NCBI GenBank assembly: GCA_030704615.1
Contig: CM060733.1
Location: 10,168,001-10,232,000 of the forward strand
Length of the DNA stretch: 64,000 bases
Source of the DNA: Takakia lepidozioides
Taxonomy: Eukaryota; Streptophyta; Takakiopsida; Takakiales; Takakiaceae
Direction of reading: 5' to 3'
The notes under the pieces were generated by a model. That model had not been told where the DNA came from, did not search any database, and was given only the letters and a program-made list of their open reading frames with translations. The position numbers were made by a program, and so were the translations under genes. Below, in pieces: positions 32,245 through 45,100 of this stretch. How positions within the stretch are numbered: the stretch's first letter is position 1; every line of letters starts with the position of its first letter.

Positions 32245-35200
32245 TTAAGAAGAGGTTCGACTATGCCCAGTTTGTAGCCATTCATAATATCCTTGGATGA
32301 AGGACATGACGTAAAACCCGCATTCCCAGCTGAATGGTTGTTGGGGCACTTCAGGCTGGTTGAACTGAAATGCCCTAACCTCCTCCCAACCCGGTGAATC
32401 AACACTGTAGCCTAAACACTCCGCATGCAGCTTCCGTATCCATGACAAAACATATGACAGTCTGCAAGGCACTGTCATTGTGTTGACTGCTTTCAGTCTG
32501 CTGGATGGTCTGGTCATTGGTATGCTGCACAGTCTGCTAGTGCACAACCAGGTCATCCGTCTGCAGCCCGGTCTGGTCATTGGTATGCTGGACGGTCTGC
32601 TTGACAATGACGTCATTGGTATGCTGCACGGTCTAGTGCAGAGGCAGTCCTTCAGTCTGGTCGCCGGTCTGCTCATGAGTCTCCTCGTCCTCGGTGTGGC
32701 CTGTAGTACGCCCACTCTCCTGAACAATGGCTGGGATAGTGTTGACAGTCTGTCCATGCTCTTTTTGTTGCAGGGGTCAGTCTGCTGAGCAATGGCGTCG
32801 TCAGCAGTCTGCTGAACGGTGTCATGGAGTCCCTGTAACACCATCACAACATCACGTGCACCTCTGGCAAGGGAATCAAAAGCACACTGCACGTGCTCGT
32901 CTAAATCGGACATTCCTGAAACAGATGAGTTGGACAAAGTGAGTCTGACAGGATGGTGGAAGAAAAGACCATGAACTTCACAACGGTCCAGAAGAAGTCG
33001 GCATTACCTTCTAGGAGGTTGCCAATGAGACCAATATCTTTGATTTGGCGTCCCAAGCATGCTCCATCGAGATGGCGAAATGCTGGCATGCGGTTTTCAA
33101 ATGGGGAGCCACACCAAAGGACTTTGAACACATCCGGTCTGTTCAACACAATATCGAACACTGCTCGCTCCATTACCGCAGCAACCATTGCAACGCCTCA
33201 TCCACAACACTCTTCTTACCCGCATCCGAATATAAATGAAACAAATACTTCCTCAAACTTTGCAGGTCCTTTACCAATTTGCTGTATGAACGGAAATTGC
33301 CGAACTGCATCCATCGATGGTGAAGGAAAGAATTAGCAATGCGATCAAAGTACTTTTCAGTAATTCCAAGCAAGTGCTTTCCCCGCACCCCAAAAGTAGG
33401 ATGTGCCATGGGCATATGTCTAAGTTCCTGAGGCCGTGGGTCATCCATGAGGATTAATTGGACAAGCAGTGGCGGGGCATTTTGGACCTTTGTGGCTGTC
33501 AGGGCAATAGAATGTGAGCTTTCGAGGACTTCATTCACTTCTGCCATAGTAAATTCCATGGAATAATGAAAGGGAACAAAGGCCACCAGCCGTCCGTGAC
33601 AATGCGATGGAGCTCATTATACCAATCCACATTGGCATTCACTTCCCCCGCCCTCAGACGGGCAAGTGTCAGGTCCACAGCTTCGGGATCAATGAGCGGC
33701 AATGGCGAGCGCCAAACTCCAAAAAGTCCCATGGTGGTCGTGACAATGGGAGTCTGCTGGACAACACTGTGGTGGATGGGCGTCTTCTGGGTGGCAGTCT
33801 GCTGGTTGGGAGTCTCCTGAATAACAGTCTGCTGGTTGGGAGTCTGCAAAGCAGTCTGCTGGATGAGAGTATGCTGGACGAGAGTCTGGTACATTGGAGT
33901 ATGCTGGACAAAACTGTGCTAACTATGAGTCTGGTGGGAAAGAGTCTGCTGGGCAAGAGTCTGCTGGATGCCAGATTAGGTGAGCTCTGTGTCCACCGAG
34001 TCTGCAGTGAGTATGGTGTTGACCGGGGAGTTGGCGCGTGCTTTGTCTAAAGAGTCCAGTGCTGCTATGGCGTCTACTGAGCCAGGGTACTTAAACAAGA
34101 TGTACTCCCGCACCCGCTCCACTTCCCGGCGCACCGCATTCACTACTAAAGGAGGGTCGGAGCTCACCGTCCGCCAAGCACACATGGCCTCCCGAATATT
34201 GGCTCGTTCATTTTGGTATATGACATAAAACCCAAAAACTCAGCATCGGACTCACTAGCAGCAGACTCATGAGTAGACTCACCAGCATCGTGGCACAGAA
34301 CAAAGGAACCAGCGGACTCCAGGGACTGACAAACAAGTCCACAAGCAGGGGACTGACCAGCAGGTCCACAAGCATGGGACTGACCAGCAAGTCCACAAGC
34401 AGACTGACGTAGCAGACCGAGCAGGTAGACTACCAACTACAAGCAGACTCACGAGCATCGTGGCATAAAACAAAGGAACTAGCGGATTCCAGCGGACTCA
34501 CGAGCAGACTCACAAGCATCGTGGCACAGAACAAAGGAACCAGCGGACTCCAGCAGACTCAACGACAAGAGACACCTGCGCACGTATAGTAGACTGAACC
34601 AGCAGACTCTATGACAACAGACACCTGCGCACAGTGGACTGCATAAGGGGACTGTACTACTGGACTCTGGAAGCAAGACGAGCAAATTCATGGGACTGAC
34701 CAGCAAGTCCACAAGCAGACTGACGCAGCAGACTGAGCAGGTAGACTACCACAACTGTGGGGACAGACTGGGCATTACCTCCTCCTCATCGTCAACACAG
34801 ACGTCCTCCTCATCTTTAAGGGAGCTCAACCAATTTTCCTCCGCTGCTCGGATTGCTGAGCTGTCCGGACTGGGCGAAACTGTAGAAAAAACGGAAGAAG
34901 TCTGGATCGTCCACTGGCGGGCACACCGATGAGAGAAGCCCAAATGGTATGAGGCGCAATGTGCTAGGATAGACTCCACTAGTAGTCTCTTTTGACTGGA
35001 CTTCGTCCACATGAACCCTCGACTAGTCAGGCAAGACAATGTCGACGGGAGATGAGATACCTCCCAGACCTGCGAATTCATCATTCCGAATGATGTTTGC
35101 AGACGGCTCAGCAGACTGGCTCTCACTCAAAGTACTGATGGTCTGCATGTGTTGTGTAGACCGTCTCCCTGGCACAGCCCGTGACACTTCCCGACTGCCT

Positions 35201-35788
35201 TGGGGACAAGTCTACTGTTGAGATTTTGCCCTCGCCTCCCGAGTAGACCTTGCAGCCTTTTCTCTTTCTTTCTTCTGGGCCTCATCACTAAGTTTCCTTT
35301 TTCTGGGAGCCACAGGTAATGGCGATGTCAGGTCATACACATCTTGCATTGAAACAGTAGAACCCACCCCATACCATGCGCGCACCTCGCCAAAGTGCGG
35401 GCCTTTGGGTTTGCGCCACGGAGTCTGGCGGTGGCCGCATTCACCACCCTCATTGAACTTTGAACTGGCCACGGCTTGAAGCCAGGTGGGATATAGTGCT
35501 TGTTTTTTCAACCCGTGTCAACACAATGGCGGTTTAGCTGCATTTGTCCTTGATAATTTCACTACAGAATGGACAGTGGAGCTTATCTTTCTGCCAGTTG
35601 GAGTCTGCAGGCTTGATTGCGTGGAGGTCTAAGAATGCTTCGACTATTCTTGCATCATACTCCTCAGGTGAGTACCAGTACCTTTGCTCCTTTAGCCTGG
35701 ACTTGTGCATGAAATGCAACCAGTCTGTTCCACCCTTTGCACAAGCATCCTCCATGACTGCAGAATCAGACAAGAGATGTAGCGGCAA
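32245..35788 (-). CDS. Ulp1/C48-like cysteine protease gene carried by the MULE
   Basis: Multi-exon minus-strand gene with partial exon boundaries. Apparent coding blocks, 5' to 3': 35788-35540 (WYSPEEYDARIVEAFLDLHA, CPFCSEI), 35511-35215 (basic nuclear-type KRKLSDEAQKKEREKA), about 35010-34816 (STLRLIPFGLLSSVCPP), 34185-34040, 33745-33535 (VDLTLARLRAGEVNANVDWY), 33586-33173, 33170-32960 (VLNRPDVFKVLWCGSPFENR) and 32430-32245. The last has VPQQPFSWECGFYVMSFIQGY, the Gln...Cys active-site pattern of C48 SUMO proteases. I could not place the His/Asp half, so activity is uncertain. Introns consist of AGTCTGCTGG repeats. ULP-like genes inside MULEs are known (Kaonashi class). It converges on the MULE transposase. 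Exact exons are tentative. Confidence 0.6.
33751..33967. repeat. AGTCTGCTGG repeat cluster in a Ulp1-like gene intron
   Basis: Six exact copies of AGTCTGCTGG (33751, 33796, 33826, 33853, 33943, 33958), with further one-mismatch copies between them. Confidence 0.95.
34220..34760. repeat. CAGCAGACT/CAGCGGACT cluster
   Basis: The same motif as in the previous cluster but in inverted orientation (CCAGCAGACT, CCAGCGGACTCCAG), with a duplicated segment containing GCATCGTGGCA near 34290, 34455 and 34520. Confidence 0.9.
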
Positions 35789-36059
35789 TGAGCGACAGAC
35801 AGACTAAGAATAAGAAAGCAGAGAAGAGCGGAAAAGAGAATGGAAAGAAACCAAAGCACAAAGCACAAAGAGGAAAGCTCACCGGGCGTGTTGCGGAGGC
35901 GGCGGTTGTTGCGACAATTCGGTGCTCACGCGACTGTCCGCGCCTCGAAAAGCTAACACGCACAGAGGAAAGCGGGCTCGCACAAATGGGAGGTGGATGG
36001 GCCCTAAACAAAACAGTGCGAAAGAAGTCCAATGGGAAGTGGAGAACATGTATAACCCT

Positions 36060-37220
36060 GCATGCGCGGAGTGACGTGGCGAGATTTCACTGGCGCCCCT
36101 TTTTGGCCACCATCGCATTAAATAGATGCAGACCCCGCACACGTGCTGGCGGTATGCCACTGCATGGAAAAACTCGTATGCCACTGCACGGACTATCGTC
36201 AGTCTGCCGTCGTTGCATTCATTAAGTCCAGCAGACTTACTCATGATGACAAAGACGGACGAGCAGACCCAATACCCTCGACAATAGACTCATATGCCAC
36301 CGCAAGGACAGACTGACGACTGAGGTTAAGCGGACTGACAAAGAGACTAAGGCGAGTGCGGAGTCTGATGACGTGCCGCGACGTGACTGGGCCTCCTTAC
36401 CGCCGTCGCTGCATTTATTGCGTCCAACAGATTTAAACCTAATGACATAACGGCCGAACAGACCCACTGCAAACAAACTTGCGCAACAATAGACTCATAT
36501 GCCACTGCACGGACAGTCCAGCAGACGGAAGGTTCAACAGACTGACGAAGAGACTGACGCAGAGTAATTTGCGTGACAACAGACTGATTTCTAACAGACT
36601 AATATCCCAAAAGACAAAGTATCCTCTAGGCGACCGGGTGATACAGGAGTAAACCGTAAACCGCACTTTCTGTCCGAGTTCGGACGTGGCGAGAGATCAC
36701 TGGCGCCCCTTCCCGCCGTCGTTGCATTAATAGGTCCAGCAGACTTACACGTGATCATAATGACGGCTCAACGGACCCAGCGCAGACAGACTTGCGCCAC
36801 AGTAGACTGACTTTGTGACAGTCCAGCTGACTGATATCAGAAGAGACGGACAGACCAGTAGTCCGATGGCTCAGCAGACTCACGACAATGCGGATAATTA
36901 AAAGGTAGTAGTTAAACGGACTCATATCCGAAGAGACGGACTTCCAGCTGACCAACGGTTCAACAGACTGACGAGAGAAGAGACTTCGGGGATATGACGA
37001 GATAAGAGACTTTGGGGATAAGACGAGAGAAGACACTTCGGAATTCGGCAGGTAGTGACGGCCCAGTAGTCCAGTGAAGAACAGACTCGCGCCACACCAG
37101 ACTTGTATCCTTACAGACCAACAGTCCAGTAGACCAGACTGATATCCCATCAGAACCACGCTTGGCGTCGCTGTCATGCCGTGGTTGCATTTCATCCGTC
37201 CAGCAGACTTGCATATGCCC
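36060..37220. repeat. Degenerate long tandem repeat
   Basis: A unit containing GACGTGGCGAGA-TCACTGGCGCC, then GCCGTCGTTGCATT, then GTCCAGCAGACTTA recurs near 36075-36240, 36375-36440, 36680-36750 and 37160-37215. Between units are CATATGCCACTGCACGGAC and many CAGACTGA-type words. No coding sense is apparent. Confidence 0.75.
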
Positions 37221-37621
37221 ATACTCATGGCACAACACACTGCTTAGAGAAAGTATTGACAAAGACCAGTCGAAGAGCCTGTTGATCCACGCGCATTCGC
37301 AGTCGTAAGGACCTTGAACATCCACAAGCAACGTCAATCCACATCTCTCAGGCTACGTCTCCTTTCCCATTGTCCAGTTTTCAAGGAGACGGTACAACGA
37401 CGCTACCGCGTGAGCGTGTGAGCGTACGCTCACACAATGATGACGTGGCGTGAGCCTACGCTCACGCTGCTGACATGGCGCTGATGCTGACGTGGCGTGA
37501 GCCTGGTCCAGGTCATGCCACGTCACCACAAAGAAGGTGGGCCTATAACCGTGGAGCCCCGAACTGCTGATTTCACCACATGAAGGTGAAACGGATGAAG
37601 GGTTTTGGGCTTCTGGAGTTC

Positions 37622-37860
37622 AACCTTCTGTTAACAGGAGCTTCATTTCGTAGAACTGAAATGAACCTCGTGTCGACACAAGGGGGATTTGGAGAACTTC
37701 AACAAAACCTCGTGTTAACACAAGGTTGTTTTCCTGGAACAAAAATGAACTTCGTGTTGACACGATGTTGTTTTCTGAGAACTAAAATCATCCTTGTGTC
37801 AACACAAGGAGGATTTGGAGAACTTCAAGTAAACCTCGTGTTGAGACGAGGTTGATTTGA
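37622..37860. repeat. Six tandem 42-bp units, each with a 22-bp palindrome
   Basis: Units start at 37622, 37664, 37706, 37748, 37790 and 37832. Each begins with a near-perfect inverted repeat (for example CTCGTGTTAACACAAGG) and continues with a spacer. Because 42 is a multiple of 3, a frame stays open through the array and gives 14-residue repeats. Coding is doubtful. Confidence 0.95.
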
Positions 37861-38035
37861 TCATCTGTCTATCTGAAGGTAGTTTCTTGTGTTTGCTAAT
37901 GAAAAGAGAATGACAAACCAATGCGACAAATGCATTGACCCACGCATAGCAAAGATGTTTGACGTCATACATTGAGAGTCACTGGACTTGAATAGTCATT
38001 CCATTACAAGTTGTAGTCAAGGAAAACACCGATTT

Positions 38036-41000
38036 TTATGGGCTTGTATCCCGCTGTAGAAGTGTGTTGACTTCGTTGAAACTCATAGTGGCTTGGTGAA
38101 TGAAGAAGTCGCGCTTTGGATCACAAACCATCCTTCTCAAGAAGACGAAGTAAAGGTGTTTGCACGGTATAAACTTCCCTCTCTTTCCCAAACTACTTGA
38201 AAGCATACCAACAAAATCTGGACATGTACAATTGGGAAAATTGGAAACAATGATTTCGTACGTCCTGTCCTGCAGCGCAGATGCGGATGAGATCATGGTG
38301 AAGACCCAACCATACCCTGGATCAGGCACTTCCATTGTTCCCGCAACACGAGCGTGAAGCATTCTGGCGGACTCAATTTTGCCGTAGTGTTCTGCGGTTG
38401 GAGGGAATCGTCGAACAAGCTTCCCGTTCCGTCTGGTTGGCCACAAGTGAGCGTCAGGCGGAGGTACCCGTGAACCGCTTCCACTTGAAGCACCTTCACG
38501 TGCAATGGAATGTCTGGCTAGGGAGAAACCCGCCTCTTCCAGCATTGCAATCTCTCGGTGAGTGAGACCTGTGCCCATCTTCACAGGCCACACGGTTGGT
38601 GGAGTAGGCTTCCTTACCACGGAAGGCCTCACTGTACCATGCACACATCTCCCACAATCGTCAGCGCAGAACCAGAACTTGTGGTTCTTTGCCTCGCCTT
38701 GTCCGTAAGGGAGAAACAAACCCGTGAATGTAGGAGCTGCAGTGCGTTCTTTCCCTCTGGAGATTAATGATGTACATTTTTCATGATTGGTGGCCCTGAT
38801 CGCCGCGCATTTCACACGAGATCCAGCACTTGTGCGTTCTATATGCCAAACCTCGTCCAAGCCCATGGACTCGATTATATGCGGCACCACGTTGTGGTCT
38901 TCAACCATTGCAGTGACAATGCTTGATGCAGGGGTCCGGTTTGGGCCAGAGTAGCCCTCACCTGTGGATGTTCCGCAATTCCATCTCTGATCCAAGTGAA
39001 CACGTGGCGTCGAGAAGTTCACCCTGTCCGGCCTATGGGAATCTGCATCCGATCCGGGAGGGGTGTCCAATTTCCGTTTGCAAGACCCGAATCTTTCTTC
39101 GCCTTCCAGATGGGGAACTCTTCCCACGAGAGGGGTGCCATCTGCACATATGCTCACTGCCCGCGCTATTTTGCTGGGATCCCCTGATCTTCTAGCTGCT
39201 CACAACATCAACTCGCTCCTGTCCGGACCTTTGCCACCAAGGCCACCCCTCAAGAATGACCTATATCTGGTTTGCTGCTGCAGAGCACGAATGAGGTCAT
39301 CGGCCGTCGCCGCATACAAATCTCTCCCTTTTTTGCCGGATTGTTGCAACCAGGCATTGTGCACTGTCTCTGCAAGATTGCAAGAAGGCATGTCCGCCAT
39401 CTCCTCAATGGACATATGCTGCAAGGAAAAAAAACAGAAACCCGATATTAGGATTGGACCCTGAAAGATATATCCGAAGCACCCAAACGAAGGTGAATAC
39501 AAACCACTCACCGTTGTCATGGCCGCTCCCCACTGTCGGTAACGGAAGTGCCAAAATGCGAACCAGTCTTGTAGTGCCCTCATGCTGTCCTCCGATGCCG
39601 CTCCAGATGAGTACCACCAGGCACGAATTGTCTGGAACAATGTATTCGCTTCCCCCATAGTTTTGGCGTCCTTGTACTGGTTGCACAGTTGGCGATGCAT
39701 AGTCTGCATATCTGGCTTGATGTATGTCTTTGTGTGTTTGTCCAGGGATTGTGTCCAATGGAAAAGACATGTACGTTCTCTTCCAGGCATTGGCACTTTT
39801 GGGTCTCCCGTCCCGAACACAATGCGGACAGCGTTGAAGTTAGCTTGAGCACTATCGGCCATGAAACCAACGAAATTGGGAGATGGGAGACCATTGGAGG
39901 CCATAACTCGAATGAGAGCTTCCCACATGAGCTGTTGTGAATCTGTGTCCTCTGACTGCATGTCACACACTGCAATTGTCATGACCCGCTGGTACACAGG
40001 GTCGTAAACATGACATGCCATTGTGGTCCAGTCTTTAACCCTCTTGACATGATCGAACATAAGGAAGCAGTTGCCAAGATCACCACCCTTCTGCATACGT
40101 TTATCCAGGCTGACCCCGCTGCCCTCACCTTTTGTGGACATTTTGAACAAGAACACTTTCCTGGCTCCTTGTCCCGGGAAAACGCTGTCTTGGATGTAGT
40201 CATACATGCTCCTTTTCTTCAAATCCATAATATTGTCCATATAACCTCGGCTCCCAGAGCCCATTCTTAAAGCGTTCACCTGATTCCTAATGTTTGGAGA
40301 AGTCAAAGTTGAGAAATGGTCCATAACAGTGTCCAAAGCCGATCCCTCCAGTATTCCTCCAACCGAATTTGATGCACACAGAATACGGCTTTCCAGAAAG
40401 GACTTGCTCGCCCCCATGGCAATTGCAGATGTGGTTCCAGTTGGATTGGTATCCAACTCTTGCCTTATCAGACGCGAGACTGTGTCAACGCTCTCCCTAT
40501 AATCCCCCTTGGACACAGGGTGGTTGTGAAAACCGAAATGGACACAGGCTCTAGTCAGGGTTTTGAATCGATGCACCACATAATACATTCTGGCGCCACA
40601 CAAAGCAAGGCAGCAAGGTGGTACCCTACAGAACTTGCACACAAAAGTGTTACTGTATGGTGGTGTCCCCCCAGGCTTGAATGGATTCTCACTGACACCA
40701 TCCCATTCGCTTTGGTTTTGCACACCTGACAATGCGAAGTGTCTGCATTTCATATTCTCGCATTTCAGGTGCCCATTACAGACTGTTCGCCTGAATATGA
40801 GTTTGTCGTTGTTGTGAATATTGGAGGTTTTTGTGCGGCACCAAGGGTGCCCATCGTGCTTTTTGTCCATTCCTTCCAGGAGACTAGAAATGCCCCCCAA
40901 GCGACCAGGAGGAGGCAGCTCGAAAACAGTATTACCATCAAAAGATTCCGGCAAGAATGCCACCCTCTGAATATTGAAAGTGCTCCAGTCTATCCCCCTC

Positions 41001-41538
41001 AACTCACTCTTGAAACCTGCCATCCCTCCATGGCTTTCAGTTTAGGAATGACACTGGTGATCTCCTCCACATCTGCTTCTACAGGTGGACATGGCTGATC
41101 CACGGGCGGTATTGCACATGTGTCATCGGAGGATGAGTCCGAAAGCTCAACTACAGTGTTAACGGTACTCATCTCCTTCTTGACAACCACGGGTGTTTTC
41201 TCCTGGGCCACTGATGCTGCCGTGCCAGGAGTAAGGAAAGATCCTGCAGACTGTCTCAGAGGGGCACTGAGCACCCTGTATCTGCCTGGAGGCACTCTCC
41301 ATTGTGTGGCTGGTGTAGTATGCGAAGGTTTCTGGAACACGTACTTGAGAAGTTTTCCATTGCCATCGTACACTTCCCTTTGAAGGAATAGAGTTCCATT
41401 TTCCAACCGAAACTGCGTTGCGAGGACGTGTTCATGCACCAGCGCAAAACCATCATCTTCCACCTCGTAAGAAAATGGCACAGGGTGGTCCTCACTGAAG
41501 AAGTCCGCGTCAAGGCAGCCCATGGCTTGGGAGGCCAT
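38036..41538 (-). pseudogene. DDE transposase with SWIM finger (inner transposon)
   Basis: First ATG at 41538. An N-terminal acidic region ends at EGWQ, and a one-base frame break near 41000 leads to the main frame. A Cys/His-rich region follows (CNGHLKCENMKCRHFALSG, VCKFCRVPPCCLALCG), then a domain with CFLMFDHVKRVKDWTTMACH (candidate first Asp), VGFMADSAQANFNAVRIVFG (candidate second Asp) and RTCLFHWTQSLDKHTK, the transposase layout of MULE-like families. An intron with good signals lies at 39419-39511. An in-frame TGA at 39200 separates the C-terminal part, which ends in a SWIM finger, NCTCPDFVGM then KFIPCKHLYFVF. Apart from the TGA and one frame break it is well preserved. I do not recognise the exact superfamily. 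Confidence 0.75.
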
Positions 41539-42171
41539 ATGTCGATGTTGCTTCAGAAAGTAGAGTTCACAGTCCGACCGTGCTTGTGAATGCAAATTGT
41601 GTGGGAGCGGAGTTTTTGCAGTCCTCACAAAGAATTACAGGTATCGCTCCGGCTTGCAGATCTCCTAACGCGGGTTTCCACTTCTGTGAAATGTCTCCCC
41701 ATGAAAACCAAGCGCATGGTCATAATGTCAGCCCTAATCCTAGAATCCAACTGTTTTTTCACAAGTGCCCCACCAGTGCATTCGTTGACAGATTGACTGA
41801 CAGAGCCGCCGTTTGGTTGTCATGTCAGAGAGGCCAGAAGAGATGCCCATTTCCATTTAATTTTAACGGCACCTACACCGCTATACAACTGTACACACTT
41901 GACATTCCTCTGGAACATGCCAGAATAACGAACTTTTTCAGATGGGAGGTGATTAGACCCCAACGGTTTTTGAATGGATGAGGATCCAATGATCTCCGTC
42001 GATATTTCATAACGATTAGATGGACACGTGTTCGCCATGCATGTGGAATGAGTCAGTGGCGCACTGAACGTTGCGAGCGAACATCTTGGCGTTGAAGGCC
42101 TTGCGATGAACCTCCCATAGTCCTCTTTTTTCCCTCTTCTCGTTATTGTCTTTACAACCCTGGATTCTGCA

Positions 42172-45100
42172 GAGACGGTGACCCCATTCCGAGGGAGAAG
42201 CAAGCGTCGAAGAACACTTTATTTCACATCAAAGAAGCAAAGGGCACGCGCTAAGGAGAGGATGAGGAAGGCGAGACGGGAACTTAGAATGGGAGAAGAA
42301 ACATCCGGCGTAGAGGAAGACGAAGGGCAGAATAGGATTCTGCAACCGCAGTGTGGAGAGGAAGGTCTTGAAGTGATCCCGGAGGCGACCGATGAGCAAC
42401 CTCCAATAGAAGGGGGGGAGGACGAGGAAGTGAGCTGGGCTAGGGAGGAAGCACTGCAAGTAGAGAAACAGGTCTTCAAAGAGCAGGGAGAACAAACGGA
42501 CGCGGAAACGATGCCGTCTGCCCTTGTTTCGCACCATCGGGACCTCCTTGGAAGCATGCTACCTCCAGACGAAATGGAAAGATTGAATGCGTCAGGAGCA
42601 TCATCAAGTGCAAAGAAGAAACCGGAGGTGGCTATGAACTCTCTTTCTCTCTCTCTGATTCTTTCTGGTTCTTGCTAAGCATTGAGGTCGACATCAACCT
42701 TGCGTCAACGCAAGGTTGAAGTCGACCTCCCAAGTGTATATATTGTGCATGAAAACAGTGCAGATGCTGCTCTACAATCAAGCTAGACAGACATGGATGC
42801 TTGCGACGCATCATCAAGTTCGAAGAAGAAGAAGACACAGCAATCAACTTTTCCTGTAGCTTTTGTGTGTGTTCAACACCGATCCGAGAGCTCTCAGCAG
42901 ATGAAGAGGTGTGCTGAGAAGAAGACAAGCACATGGTACAGCTTGACAAGGGAGGCTTTTCTTGAGTACATGTACACTGTAAGCTTTTTGACACCTTTTG
43001 CCTGTTAATACTGCAAATTTTGTGATGAAATTGCAGTCTTTGATTCTTTTTACCTGTTATGTATGCAGCAAAAAATAGCAGAAACTGGATTGAAGGCGAA
43101 AGCATAGTACTATGATTCCCACACAGAAGAGCAGCGGTCTGCAACTGGGCTTGAGGACATTATGAAGTTCGAGATGAAAAATCAAAGGAAGAACCTCATG
43201 AGTGCATTCGACAAACAGATCCGGATAGCAGACCCAGGTCTTGGCACGGAATTTCTGGAACAGGTGAAAGCACACTATGATAAGTATGGCTCCAAGCCAG
43301 AAATGACTCAAGAGAAACTACATCGCCTTTCCATTTCAATGGTGGACAATGCAACCAAAATCAGGTGGTTGGAGATATGGAATTCGGATCCTCTTGTGAG
43401 AGACACGAACATGTTCCCAACTCCAGAGAGGGACCCGAAGACACAAGCAATAAGAGTTGTTAGCGACCATACATTCGACCAGTGGCTACACAAAGCCACA
43501 GTCTGGAGCCAGGTAAGGTTTGAACCAAACCATTTTCAGACATTTTTGATGCTCCGTAACCTCTTGAAAATTCTTACGAGCTTTCTTGTTGCAGTTAGAA
43601 AAACGCGCAGTGGCTGCACTTGCTGAGTCGATGGCAGACTACAAAATCCAGATGGCTTGCCCCCGGATCACACTGGAGGCCTATATCAGGAGATGGAAGC
43701 TCGCTGTCTGGAACAACTGCTTCTTCACGGAGTTTGAGAAAGAGAAAGGAATCTCCAGGTCTTACGAATTCAAAAACCAGTACAACAACGAGCAAGCAAT
43801 GAAGCGAGTGTTGTACAGGTGTGACCTCCTTGAATCAAAATTGGTGCTTGAAGGGCATGTTTCTGCAATCTTGTGTCGTTCTTTCCATAAAGAATTGCGA
43901 ATTTGCAGTGCTTTGCGAGATCTCTGAGGGCTCTGCATGTGCAGTCGAGCAACATTGCGTTAACGCAAGGTTGTTTCCCATTGTCCTGGTTTCCCTTACC
44001 TATACCTAAGTATCCCATAATGCCATTTTTCTGAATGTGAAAGGGGATAAACTGATAGGAAAATCAGCCTTGCGTCAACGCAAGGTTGATGAAGTGGCAG
44101 GCTATGTAGCTTTTCCTGTTGTTTTGGGTAGTTCAAATCCAGTTCCAATGCTGCCAAGATGAACATAAGACTGTTTGGAGTCGGTTTGAAATGCTATTTA
44201 CAACTTTCACTGTACCAACAAACAGCCTTGCGTTGACGCAAGGTTGTTTGGCGGTATGGATTGCTGGAAATTTCCCGTAGCCATCCCCCGATTTCAATAC
44301 AATTGTAGGAAACATATGATTATCAGATACCATTGACATGTGTTTCAACAGAGGATTTCAACATTGCGCCAACGCAATGTTGAATATCCGCACCAGTACA
44401 TAGTCTGATGGTAGTTTTCAGGCAGTGTTTTCCATTTCCTCTCTGAATGAAAACAACCTTGCGTTGAAGCAATGTTGAATTGCGCTTCTCAGTCGTTGTC
44501 TCTATTAATACAACATTATCATTTGGTGTTCCCCATTTCTGCTCGAATGAACATTGCGTCAACGCAAGGTTGATTCGGGATTTCAAAAGTAGAATTCTCA
44601 GTGTTGCCTTCCTGCATTTCAATATCTTTTTCCGGATGTGTGTTCTTTTTCGTTTTCTGATCGAATGACTGTCTGGGTTTTTTGTGTGTGATTCAGGTAT
44701 ATGTATCATATCCTCATACCGGGAAAGTACCTTAGCGATGACCCAGACTTCATCTATTCATGGGCTGACCCCTCCAATGACAAGACAATGTACACGGCTG
44801 GTATTGCCAAAGACTGGAGCAGGGCGCACTTCCGAGACTGTGGGTGGTACCTCGACCTGCCAAAACAGGACACCCCATTCGATGAAGTTGTTTTGAGAAA
44901 CCTGAACGACAATGCCGCAGCGATTGCCCCATTGGCTGAGAAAGACATCCAGCACAGAATCATTTCGGCTCTGGCTGCAAAAGAGCCCGAGAAAACTGCT
45001 ACTCCAAAACGAAAGGGGAAGGTTGTCAGGGATCCGAAGGGGAAGGGGAAAGTGCAGCTCCGCAAGGACATGGACCGTCAGAGGTTCCTGAAAGACAGCC

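Noticed and set aside
37580-37855. Open frame with 14-residue repeats as a protein gene
   Set aside because: The frame is open only because the repeat period (42 bp) is a multiple of three. The symmetrical DNA blocks explain the conservation better, and no start context or flanking exon is seen.
37622-37860. CRISPR-like array
   Set aside because: Although repeats are evenly spaced, the repeats are diverged palindromes, spacers are themselves related, and the context is a plant transposon.
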